From Fusobacterium necrophorum subsp. necrophorum (GTDB lineage: Bacteria > Fusobacteriota > Fusobacteriia > Fusobacteriales > Fusobacteriaceae), in NCBI RefSeq assembly GCF_004006635.1, contig NZ_CP034842.1, positions 62,001 to 126,000 of the forward strand: 64,000 nucleotides of DNA. Direction: 5' to 3'. The notes below the pieces were generated by a model. It did no database searches, was not told the origin of the DNA, and worked only from the letters and a program-made list of their open reading frames with translations. Shown here piece after piece: positions 7,829 through 15,599 of the stretch; position 1 is the first letter of the stretch, and each line of letters begins with the position of its first letter. Made by a program: the position numbers and the translations under genes.

Positions 7829-9829
7829 TTATTGAAAATCAATTGAAATTAAAAATTTAGTTCCTATTCCAACTTTACTTTCTACTAAAATATCCCCATT
7901 ATATTTTTTCACCTCATTATAAACAAGATACAAGCCTAGACCTGTTCCATATCCTTCTTCTTTAGTAGTATAAAAAGGATCAAAAATATAATCCAATTCT
8001 TTTTCTGGAATTCCTATCCCATTATCCTCTATTGTAATATATATTGATGTTTCTTCTGAGGAAATAAGTATTTTTATTTGTTTATCTTCTTTTTCTTCTA
8101 AAAAAGCATCAATAGAATTCTCAATTAAATTTATTAATACAATATTTAGAGTTTCCGTATTAATTAGTATTTCTCTTCTTCCTTTTAATTGAAATTCATA
8201 TTGAATATTTTTTGCTTTCATCTTAGTTTCCATTAAAGTTATTATATTCTTAACAATGCTTTCTATATCTTCTTGAGTACACTTATCTGTAGAATTTCTA
8301 GAAAAGTGAAGTAAATGTTCTATTAAATTATTGATTCTCTGTATAGAACTTTCCATCATGCTAATTGCCTTTTCTTGAGAATTTAAAGATATTTTCATTT
8401 TCATTAGATATAAACCATTTCTAATAATTCCTAAAGGATTTCTGATTTCATGAGCTAGACCCGCCGATATTTGCCCTATAGTTATCATTTTATTTTCCTG
8501 ATGCAGTTTTCTTTCAACAATCAGTCTTTCTGTAATATCCTCTATACTTAAAATTCTAAGAATTTCTTCTTTTGATATATAGGGAGAAATTTTTATTTCA
8601 TAACATTTATTCTTAAAAGTATTCCTAAAATTACAGCTAGAATTTATAGAAAGAACAGTATGATTTTTGAATAATTCATCTAAAAATACGAAATCATAAA
8701 CTCTGTTTCCAATAATTTTTTCTTTGTCCCTTTGAAGTAATTTTAGAGCAGATTCGTTACATTCTATAATCATATTTGTATCATTGATAATAAACAAAGC
8801 CGTATCTAGACTATTTAAAATAATATTGATATTTTTTTTATTTTCTTCAATTTCTCTTGTCTTTTCTACAACACTCTTTTTTAAAAAATAATTCCATAAA
8901 TACAATCCCATTAAACATAAAACTAAAATCATAGCAATGTGAACAAAAGATTCAAAGTCTCTTTTCTCTCCTCGAATAGATTCTGAAATTCCAAACCACT
9001 TTTGTTGAACTTTTGAAACAATATGGTTTTTTTTCATTTGAAGAATTCCTTTATTCAAAATAGACAATAACATAGAATTTTCTTTATTAACTGCTAAAAC
9101 TACATCTTTTTCATATAAAAGGCTAATATTATATTTTTTTGTCTCATAAACATCATATTCTCTCCAATACGTAGAAATGACGACTTCATCTCCTATAGCT
9201 GCTTCCACTAGTCCTTGTTTCAATAATTCTAAGACTGTTTTTGTATCTTTGACGAAAACAAACTCTGGAGAGCCTTGTTTTTTACTTTTTAAAAATTCAG
9301 TGATATATTCTTCTGCCAAATCTCCCTTAGGAATTGCAACTTTTTTTCCTGACAAATCAAAAATTTCCAACATTTGATTTTGTTTCTTAGGAGAAATTAT
9401 TACTGTTTTTAAACGATAAATAGGAATAGAAAATTTAAATTCTCTAGCACGCTTTTCACTAGGAAACATATCACATACATCTATTTCCTTCTTTCTCAAA
9501 GATTCAACCAATTCATAAAAAGGATACATCTCTATTGTGATTGGGCTTTCTGTTTCGAGAGAAAGAAAATTCACATAATCTACAATTAATCCAGCATATT
9601 TCTTATCCTTTTCATCATAATAAGAAATTGGAGGCGCCGTAAGATCTGTCCCTAAACGAATTGGAACATGGGAAACTAAATATTGCTTTTCTGCTTTACT
9701 CAAAGGAACAGAATATTTTAAATATACTGGCAAAGTAATTCCATATTTTATCAATATAACTTGATTCAATAAAATACTGCAAATGAATAACATAAAAATA
9801 AATATGAAATGTTTCCGAATCCCTCTCAT
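7829..9829 (-). CDS. sensor histidine kinase with periplasmic SBP_bac_3-type domain and PAS domain
   Basis: 666 aa. Membrane segment at about 8-26, then an extracytoplasmic domain (about 52-280) resembling amino-acid-binding proteins of ABC systems (IRLGTDLTAPPISYY, DVCDMFPSEKRAREFKFS). A second membrane helix (about 296-316), PAS domain (336-435), HisKA with H460 (GLAHEIRNPLG) and an HATPase domain with N box (NLIENSIDAF), DNGIGIP and GTGLGLYLV follow. ATG with SD AGGAGG at 7 nt. BvgS-like venus-flytrap input suggests direct sensing of a small amino acid or carboxylate in the periplasm. Partner is the regulator 11 nt downstream; the likely output is the NhaC-type transporter. Confidence 0.92.
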   Translation of the reverse strand: MRGIRKHFIFIFMLFICSILLNQVILIKYGITLPVYLKYSVPLSKAEKQYLVSHVPIRLGTDLTAPPISYYDEKDKKYAGLIVDYVNFLSLETESPITIEMYPFYELVESLRKKEIDVCDMFPSEKRAREFKFSIPIYRLKTVIISPKKQNQMLEIFDLSGKKVAIPKGDLAEEYITEFLKSKKQGSPEFVFVKDTKTVLELLKQGLVEAAIGDEVVISTYWREYDVYETKKYNISLLYEKDVVLAVNKENSMLLSILNKGILQMKKNHIVSKVQQKWFGISESIRGEKRDFESFVHIAMILVLCLMGLYLWNYFLKKSVVEKTREIEENKKNINIILNSLDTALFIINDTNMIIECNESALKLLQRDKEKIIGNRVYDFVFLDELFKNHTVLSINSSCNFRNTFKNKCYEIKISPYISKEEILRILSIEDITERLIVERKLHQENKMITIGQISAGLAHEIRNPLGIIRNGLYLMKMKISLNSQEKAISMMESSIQRINNLIEHLLHFSRNSTDKCTQEDIESIVKNIITLMETKMKAKNIQYEFQLKGRREILINTETLNIVLINLIENSIDAFLEEKEDKQIKILISSEETSIYITIEDNGIGIPEKELDYIFDPFYTTKEEGYGTGLGLYLVYNEVKKYNGDILVESKVGIGTKFLISIDFQ

Positions 9830-9922
9830 ACCATTTCCTCCTAAAGCAGCACAAAATTTCTTTAAAATAATCTTTAATTTTTTTTACTCCATGATTCCTC
9901 TCGTTGATATTTTTTACCTATA

Positions 9923-9956
9923 TAAAAAAGTTTTACACTATATTTCAATGTAAAAC
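9923..9956 (-). terminator. terminator at the end of the 17-gene leftward operon
   Basis: GTTTTACA / TGTAAAAC stem (9930-9937 with 9949-9956) followed on the minus strand by six T. It sits 12 bp after the stop codon of the gene ending at 9968. Confidence 0.75.
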
Positions 9957-9967
9957 TCCTTCTTTTT

Positions 9968-10330
9968 TTATTTTCCTTCTTTTTTTAACATTTTTTCAAT
10001 ATTTCTAGCTTTTTTATCAATCTCATTCAAACGAAATTCCAAAGAATTCAGCAACCAAAATTGAAAATGCATGGACTTTTGAAAATCATAAAATAGCCAA
10101 ATCACTTTCAAAACTGCAAGCAAGGTAGCAATCTCTAAAGTTTGTAACAGAGTCAAACGATTTAAAACAATCCCAACTACCAGAATAACTACAATCAAAA
10201 TAATAAAAATTGCACTGATAATTTTATGCTGCGAATTATTTCTTCCCTCCGCTTTTCTTATTATTTCGCTGATCTGTTGTTTTTCCTTTTGATACTCTTG
10301 AAATTCCTCTTTTAAATGGTTATCAATCAT
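9968..10330 (-). CDS. small membrane protein of unknown function
   Basis: 120 aa, not recognised. A charged N-terminal helix (about 1-35) is followed by two adjacent hydrophobic segments (about 38-57 and 64-84), then a charged amphipathic C-terminus with coiled-coil character (EFRLNEIDKKARNIEKMLKK). The layout is a hairpin membrane protein with cytosolic helices. It is the last gene of the long leftward operon, 12 nt after nadE, with SD GGAGG before ATG, and is followed by a terminator. No motif gives a function. Confidence 0.7.
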   Translation of the reverse strand: MIDNHLKEEFQEYQKEKQQISEIIRKAEGRNNSQHKIISAIFIILIVVILVVGIVLNRLTLLQTLEIATLLAVLKVIWLFYDFQKSMHFQFWLLNSLEFRLNEIDKKARNIEKMLKKEGK

Positions 10331-10342
10331 AAAATTCCTCCT

Positions 10343-11122
10343 TTAGAATATAAAATCTCTTCCCAATACTGCTCCTACCTTTGCAATAGGATTCAATTTT
10401 CTTTTATAAGAACTTGCTTTGATTTTTTGAATCACTTTTTGAACAACAATCTCTTCATATCCCTCTGCAAGCATTTCTTCCAAAGATTGCTTTTTATCCA
10501 CAAATCTTTCTAAAATTTCATCTGCCAATTGATAGCTCAATCCCAATTCTTCCTCGTCTGTTTGCCCTTCCCATAAATCTGCACTCGGCTGCTTGTCAAT
10601 AATTTCTTGAGGAACTCCCATATATCGTGACAATTCCCAAACATCTTTTTTATAAATATCGCCAATCGGATTGAAAGCACAGGCCATATCCCCAAATAGA
10701 GTTCCATATCCCAATAAAATTTCTGTCTTATTGGAAGTCCCAATAACAAGAGCATTTTCCAAAGCGGACTGATCGAATAAAATCGCCATTCTGGTTCTGG
10801 CCATATAATTTCCTCTCCTCAAAGAAGTCGCTTCCGCTTGCATGGAAAAATAAGCATCTACCATAGGAGTGATTTCTATCGTTTTTTCTTGTAAGCCTAA
10901 ATCCCTCAATACCAAATTGGCATGCTCTATGCTTTCTTTACTGGAAGTTTTATAAGGCATTTTAACTGTCAGAACATTTTCCTTGCCCAAGGCCTTCACT
11001 GCCAAATAAGCAACAAGAGCCGAATCAATCCCTCCGGATAAGCCTAATATGACTTTTTGAAAGCCTGCTTGTTGCACCTGTTCTCGAATAAATTTTACTA
11101 ACTTTTCTTCTAAGTCTTTCAT
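10343..11122 (-). CDS. nadE: NAD+ synthetase, ammonia-dependent type
   Basis: 259 aa. ATP-pyrophosphatase P-loop [18 protein letters not shown] near residue 25, then [14 protein letters not shown] and [16 protein letters not shown], the hallmark NadE segments for deamido-NAD and ATP binding. It catalyses the final step of NAD synthesis, deamido-NAD + ATP + NH3 to NAD. The short length and absence of a nitrilase domain indicate use of free ammonia, reasonable for an amino-acid fermenter. The start overlaps the rbgA stop by 4 nt, indicating translational coupling. Confidence 0.95.
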   Translation of the reverse strand: MKDLEEKLVKFIREQVQQAGFQKVILGLSGGIDSALVAYLAVKALGKENVLTVKMPYKTSSKESIEHANLVLRDLGLQEKTIEITPMVDAYFSMQAEATSLRRGNYMARTRMAILFDQSALENALVIGTSNKTEILLGYGTLFGDMACAFNPIGDIYKKDVWELSRYMGVPQEIIDKQPSADLWEGQTDEEELGLSYQLADEILERFVDKKQSLEEMLAEGYEEIVVQKVIQKIKASSYKRKLNPIAKVGAVLGRDFIF

Positions 11123-12015
11123 TCTTTCTCTCCTATTTTTGTCTCCAGAGAATCAACTCCAAATTTCCCTAATTTTCCACTGCGATAATCTCGCAATAGA
11201 GTATAGGCCGCCTGCTTTACATTCAATTCTCCACCTTTATTTAACATTGCCATACGAACAGCAATCTTCTCCAGAATATATTCGGAAATTTCGTGATAGT
11301 CCTCTTCCTGCAGCTTATATCTCTCTCGTAGCACAGACCATTTTCCTAAAGATACCATTTTCGAAAGAAAAGTGCAAGCAACTTCTTCCAAAGGTAAAAT
11401 TTCATCCTTAATCGCTCCCGTCATGGCCAAATGAAATCCCACTTCTCGATTTTCAAATTTAGGCCACAAAATTCCGGGAGTGTCCAATAACTCCAGTCCG
11501 TCTTTTAGTTTTACCCATTGCTTTCCCTTCGTAAATCCGGGCTTGTTTCCAACTCCTGCACTATTTTTTCCAACAATTCGATTAATAAGTCTTGACTTTC
11601 CGACATTTGGAATTCCTAAAACCATAATACGAATATTTACTTTTTTCAATCCCTTCGCATACAGTCTTTCTTTTTTCTCCTTGGAAACCTTATCAATACA
11701 AGCATAGAGTTGTTTTACATTGTAGCCTGTTTCTGCACTGATTTCCACAACAGCATCCGCTTTTTCTTGCTGCAAAAAGTATTCTTTCCATCTAGAAAGT
11801 TCTGATTTTTCTACCAAATCTGACTTATTCAGTACCACAATTCTCTTTTTATTTTTAGCAAACATCGGAATATCCGGATTTTTACTGGAAATAGGAATTC
11901 TTGCATCCACAATCTCCAATACCACATCAATCAAGGGCATATTTTCCTTAATCAAATCCTTTGTTTTTTTCATATGGCCCGGATACCAGTTAATCTCTGT
12001 CATCGACATCATCAT
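11119..12015 (-). CDS. rbgA: ribosome biogenesis GTPase RbgA (YlqF)
   Basis: About 294-298 aa; circularly permuted GTPase with G4 NKSD near residue 58, G1 [13 protein letters not shown] in the middle and G3 DTPG. The N-terminal [10 protein letters not shown] is diagnostic of YlqF/RbgA. It assists late 50S subunit assembly. Four in-frame ATGs occur at 12015, 12012, 12009 and 12003; homology to MTxxWFPGHM favours 12003, while the weak SD AAGGG better fits the upstream ones. Whichever is used, the start lies inside the 3' end of rsmI. The C-terminal domain (about 200-298) matches the family's helical RNA-binding part. Confidence 0.93.
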   Translation of the reverse strand: MMMSMTEINWYPGHMKKTKDLIKENMPLIDVVLEIVDARIPISSKNPDIPMFAKNKKRIVVLNKSDLVEKSELSRWKEYFLQQEKADAVVEISAETGYNVKQLYACIDKVSKEKKERLYAKGLKKVNIRIMVLGIPNVGKSRLINRIVGKNSAGVGNKPGFTKGKQWVKLKDGLELLDTPGILWPKFENREVGFHLAMTGAIKDEILPLEEVACTFLSKMVSLGKWSVLRERYKLQEEDYHEISEYILEKIAVRMAMLNKGGELNVKQAAYTLLRDYRSGKLGKFGVDSLETKIGEKE

Positions 12016-12673
12016 TCACACCCTTAATGATTAAAACAATTTCTCCTTTAATCGTTCTATTTTCTAATTTTTCCAATAATTCTCTCGTTTTTCCCCGTAA
12101 AATTTCCTCATAAATTTTTGTAATTTCGCGAACAATGACAAGCTCTCGATTTCCCAAATACTTTTCTATGTCTTTTAATGTTCTCATAAGACGAAAAGGA
12201 GACTCATAAAGAACGACAGCTCTTTCCTCTTCCACCAGACGTTTGAATAAAGTCTGTCTTCCTTTCTTCTTCGGCAAAAATCCCTCAAAACAAAATCTCC
12301 TTAAACAAATTCCTGCTACAGAAGTGGCAGCCGTCAAAGCACTCGCCCCAGGAATGGGACTTACTTGGATTCCCGCCTTTAAAGCGGCATCCACCAATTC
12401 ATACCCAGGATCTGAAATACAGGGGGTTCCCGCGTCAGTAACTAAGGCAATATTTTTTCCTTCTTCCAATAACTTTATCATATCCGGAATACGTTTCATC
12501 TTGGTAAATTCATCATAACGATCTAATTTTGTAGAAATTTCATAGTATTGTAACAATTTGCGAGTGACTCTTGTATCCTCTGCAAAAATGTACTCCACTT
12601 CCTTTAAAATTCTCACTGCTCGAAAAGTCATATCTTCCAAATTTCCGATAGGAGTTGCTACAATGTATAACAC
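11990..12673 (-). CDS. rsmI: 16S rRNA (cytidine-1402 2'-O)-methyltransferase RsmI
   Basis: 227 aa of the tetrapyrrole-methylase fold. It begins MLYIVATPIGNLEDMTFRA, the typical RsmI N-terminus, and contains FAEDTRVTRKLL, ALVTDAGTPCISDPGYELV and PIPGASALTAA, the SAM-binding signature segments. It modifies C1402 in the decoding centre of 16S rRNA. It starts directly after the ctpA stop, with no gap, and overlaps rbgA downstream. At 227 aa it is shorter than the ~285-aa E. coli enzyme, lacking much of the C-terminal region. Confidence 0.93.
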   Translation of the reverse strand: MLYIVATPIGNLEDMTFRAVRILKEVEYIFAEDTRVTRKLLQYYEISTKLDRYDEFTKMKRIPDMIKLLEEGKNIALVTDAGTPCISDPGYELVDAALKAGIQVSPIPGASALTAATSVAGICLRRFCFEGFLPKKKGRQTLFKRLVEEERAVVLYESPFRLMRTLKDIEKYLGNRELVIVREITKIYEEILRGKTRELLEKLENRTIKGEIVLIIKGVNDDVDDRD

Positions 12674-13960
12674 TTATTTTTTCTCCTTCCCTTTTCCAGC
12701 TAAAATTCCTTCTAAAATTCCCTTTGCCACATTTAATTGCACATCCTTATGGGTATCCACTTTTTTCGCTTCTTTGGAGCCTTTGATTTCTTGAATCAAT
12801 TTCTTTTTACTTTCCTTATTTTCTTTTTCATCCACGTTGGTAATCGCTCCGTCGAATAATAAATAATAATCTTTGTCTTCCACGGGAACATCGGGTTCAA
12901 TTCCCTTTCCATGAATGGACACTCCACTTGGAGTATAATATTTCGCTATAGTAATTTTAATTCCATCTCCATCCGGTAAAGGTAGCAGAGTCTGAACGCT
13001 TCCCTTTCCAAAAGTTTTCTCTCCGACCAACATTCCTCTTTTATTATCTTTAATAGCTCCTGCCACAATTTCCGAGGCAGAGGCACTTCCTCCATTTACT
13101 AAAATCACAAGTGGAAAATCCCCATAATATTTCCCCTCTCTTCTTGATATTTTTTCTTTTCCGTCCTTTCCTTTGACGCTGACTACCTTTCCTTCTTTCA
13201 AAAACATGGAAGATACTTTAATTGCCTGATCCAAAGCTCCTCCGGGATTACTTCTTAAATCAAATACCAAAGCTTTCATTCCCTTTGTCTGTAAATCTTC
13301 TAAGGCTTTTCGGAGATCGGAATAGATATTTTCTCCAAACTGTGTCAATCGTAAATATCCAATTTTGTCATCCAACATTCGATGTTTCACATATTTTAAT
13401 TGAATGGTTTCTCTCTTTAAATTAAATTCTAAAAGTTTTTCCTTTCCCTCTCGTTGCACTTTCACAATCACAGAAGTTCCTGCCGTTCCTTTCAACTTTT
13501 TAACACATTCCTCTGTCGTTAAATTATATGTGGAAACTCCTCCAATCGAAACAACTTTATCTCTTGGACGGATTCCCGCTTTGAAAGCAGGGGCATCTTC
13601 AATTGGAGAAACAACGGTCAGGGCTTCATTGACTTTCTTTTGTACCACCATTCCGACCCCAACATACTTTCCTCGTACATCCTCTTCAAAGCTTTCCAAC
13701 TCCGCCTTTGTAAAATAAGTAGAATGAGGATCTTCCAAAGACTCCACCATTCCTTTCAAAGCTCCCTGCATCAAGGTTTTTCTGGAAAATTCATGCTCTC
13801 CGGTATCTACATAATTTTCATTTATAATATCCATAATATCCGATATTTCTTTCAATTCTTTTAAATTCGTTAAAAAGCCAACTCGATTTTTTTCTTTTGC
13901 GAAACAAATACTAGATGCTAATAAAAAGAAAACACATACATACTTTTTGACTACCTTCAT
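12674..13960 (-). CDS. ctpA: carboxyl-terminal processing protease (S41)
   Basis: 428 aa from the ATG at 13960, which overlaps the tlyA stop (ATGA) and is preceded by GGGAGG; longer in-frame readings lie inside tlyA. Signal peptide 1-21 (MKVVKKYVCVFFLLASSICFA). PDZ domain in the middle (GVGMVVQKK, FKAGIRPRDKVVSIGG), then the S41 core with DLRSNPGGAL, nucleophile in NGGSASASEIVAGA and lysine in GEKTFGKGSVQTLLPL. A periplasmic protease that trims C-termini and is often tied to envelope maturation. The lysine-rich tail is not conserved in the family. Confidence 0.94.
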   Translation of the reverse strand: MKVVKKYVCVFFLLASSICFAKEKNRVGFLTNLKELKEISDIMDIINENYVDTGEHEFSRKTLMQGALKGMVESLEDPHSTYFTKAELESFEEDVRGKYVGVGMVVQKKVNEALTVVSPIEDAPAFKAGIRPRDKVVSIGGVSTYNLTTEECVKKLKGTAGTSVIVKVQREGKEKLLEFNLKRETIQLKYVKHRMLDDKIGYLRLTQFGENIYSDLRKALEDLQTKGMKALVFDLRSNPGGALDQAIKVSSMFLKEGKVVSVKGKDGKEKISRREGKYYGDFPLVILVNGGSASASEIVAGAIKDNKRGMLVGEKTFGKGSVQTLLPLPDGDGIKITIAKYYTPSGVSIHGKGIEPDVPVEDKDYYLLFDGAITNVDEKENKESKKKLIQEIKGSKEAKKVDTHKDVQLNVAKGILEGILAGKGKEKK

Positions 13961-14760
13961 CTTAGGCCTCCCATTTCTTTTGCCTTTGTTAATATCTTCT
14001 CCCATTCCAAAGAAAAGGATGATTTCTGTTTTGAAAAACAAGAAATATATTCCACATTTCCTTTTCCTCCTAAAATAGGAGAAACTTCTATATTTTGAAT
14101 AAAAAATCCATTTCTTTCTGCTACTTCTATCACTTTTTTTAATATCTCCTGATGAGCTTTGCTGTCACGGACAATTCCTTTTTCCAAAAACTGTTTTTCT
14201 ACTTCAAACTGCGGTTTAATCAGTAAGAGTAATTTTCCTTCTTCTGTTAAAAAAGGCAATAAATATGGAAAAATCCCACACACAGAGATGAAAGAAACGT
14301 CCATAACCATATAATCTACAGCTTCTCCATCTAAAATATCCCAATTTAATTCCTTTATATGACACTGCTCTATCGATTTAACCTGTGGATGTTGTCTTAA
14401 TTTCCAAGCCAATTGATTGGTTCCGACATCCAAAGCATACACATAGGCAGCTCCTTCCTGTAAGGAACAGTCCGTAAAGCCCCCTGTAGAAGCCCCAATA
14501 TCAAGAACTCTTTTCCCTTGGAAAGAACAAGCAAAACTGTCAATCGCCTTTTTTAATTTGAAGCCACCCCGACTGACATAGGGATTTTCTTGCCCCTTAA
14601 TTCGAATTTTCATATCTTCCGAATATTGCACTAAACTTCCTGCCTTTTCTATTTTTTGTTCGTTGACAATCACAGCTCCTAACATAATCAGTCGCTTTGC
14701 CTTGTCTATACTGTCCACATATCCATATTTCCACAAAATCTGATCTAATCTTTCTTTCAT
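13957..14760 (-). CDS. tlyA: TlyA-family rRNA 2'-O-methyltransferase
   Basis: 267 aa. N-terminal S4 RNA-binding domain (MKERLDQILWKYGYVDS...AKRLIMLGAVIVN) and an FtsJ-like Rossmann methyltransferase domain with SAM motif VLDIGASTGGFTDC and catalytic-region VMDVSFISV, KPQFE. Family members methylate ribose 2'-OH of 16S C1409 and/or 23S C1920; the historical name hemolysin A is misleading. It lies 8 nt after the HD-domain gene and overlaps ctpA by 4 nt. Confidence 0.93.
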   Translation of the reverse strand: MKERLDQILWKYGYVDSIDKAKRLIMLGAVIVNEQKIEKAGSLVQYSEDMKIRIKGQENPYVSRGGFKLKKAIDSFACSFQGKRVLDIGASTGGFTDCSLQEGAAYVYALDVGTNQLAWKLRQHPQVKSIEQCHIKELNWDILDGEAVDYMVMDVSFISVCGIFPYLLPFLTEEGKLLLLIKPQFEVEKQFLEKGIVRDSKAHQEILKKVIEVAERNGFFIQNIEVSPILGGKGNVEYISCFSKQKSSFSLEWEKILTKAKEMGGLR

Positions 14761-14768
14761 ACTCCCCT

Positions 14769-15599
14769 CTATTTTTTTTCTTTAAAAATAGCTTCATCTT
14801 CAAAATAAGGAATTAATGGGTTTTGTAATATCAATTCCTGAAATCCTTGTTTATCCACTAATTGTTTTAATTTTTTTGTTTCCTCCACTCGAAGAACAAA
14901 AAACTCATCTCCCAAAGGTACTTTTTTATTTTTTTGATAATAGTGAATGAGTTGTCCAACCGTGGAAAGTTTTAATTCATTCCGAGAACGTTTTAAACGA
15001 TCTTTGATGACTCCAGGCGTGCAGTTTAGCCTTTGACAAATTTCCTCCAAACTATATCCTTTATCAATATACGCTAAAATGCTATCTGCTCCAATAGGAT
15101 TAATTCTATGATATTTCGCAGAATACATATCTCCTTTATACACAATGCAAGCTTCTTTCGTAGAAGGTTGTATTTTTCCCCATCTACCATGATGAGAAAT
15201 CACAATATGACTGATTCTTTTTTTTATTGTCTTTTTCAAATAGAATCCTGTTTTCTCTTCCACTTCTTTCAAAACTTCTTCCACTTCTTTCAGAATATAA
15301 TCGGGATTTTTTATCATCATCTGGGAATGGGATAGATTTTCTTCCTGTTCTCGAATACTGGCTTTACTAATATCATGGATAATCACTCCCACGGTAATGG
15401 CAAAAAAATCCAGCTTTTTACTAGCATTTTCTAAGGTTTTATACTGTCTTTCAATTTCTTCGATGGAAAGATTTAATACATCGTAAGTGTGAGTAGAAAC
15501 TTTTACTCCTTGATCATCATATAATTCCAATGCTTTGACTAGATCCAATTGTAACAATTCTTTTATAAAATAGTATGATTTCTTATTCTTTTCCTCCAT
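14769..15599 (-). CDS. HD-domain hydrolase-like protein with sigma-type helix-turn-helix
   Basis: 276 aa. Metal-binding HD motif in VIIHDISKAS (about residues 72-82) with an upstream histidine and a downstream HIVISHHGRWG resemble HD-superfamily phosphohydrolases. The C-terminal half contains GYSLEEICQRLNCTPGVIKDRLKR, which looks like a sigma-70 region-4-type helix-turn-helix. Substrate is unknown; nucleotide or RNA 3'-end hydrolysis is possible in this superfamily. It overlaps the dxs stop by 17 nt and precedes tlyA by 8 nt, so it is part of the long operon. Domain call is good, function is not assigned. Confidence 0.75.
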   Translation of the reverse strand: MEEKNKKSYYFIKELLQLDLVKALELYDDQGVKVSTHTYDVLNLSIEEIERQYKTLENASKKLDFFAITVGVIIHDISKASIREQEENLSHSQMMIKNPDYILKEVEEVLKEVEEKTGFYLKKTIKKRISHIVISHHGRWGKIQPSTKEACIVYKGDMYSAKYHRINPIGADSILAYIDKGYSLEEICQRLNCTPGVIKDRLKRSRNELKLSTVGQLIHYYQKNKKVPLGDEFFVLRVEETKKLKQLVDKQGFQELILQNPLIPYFEDEAIFKEKK

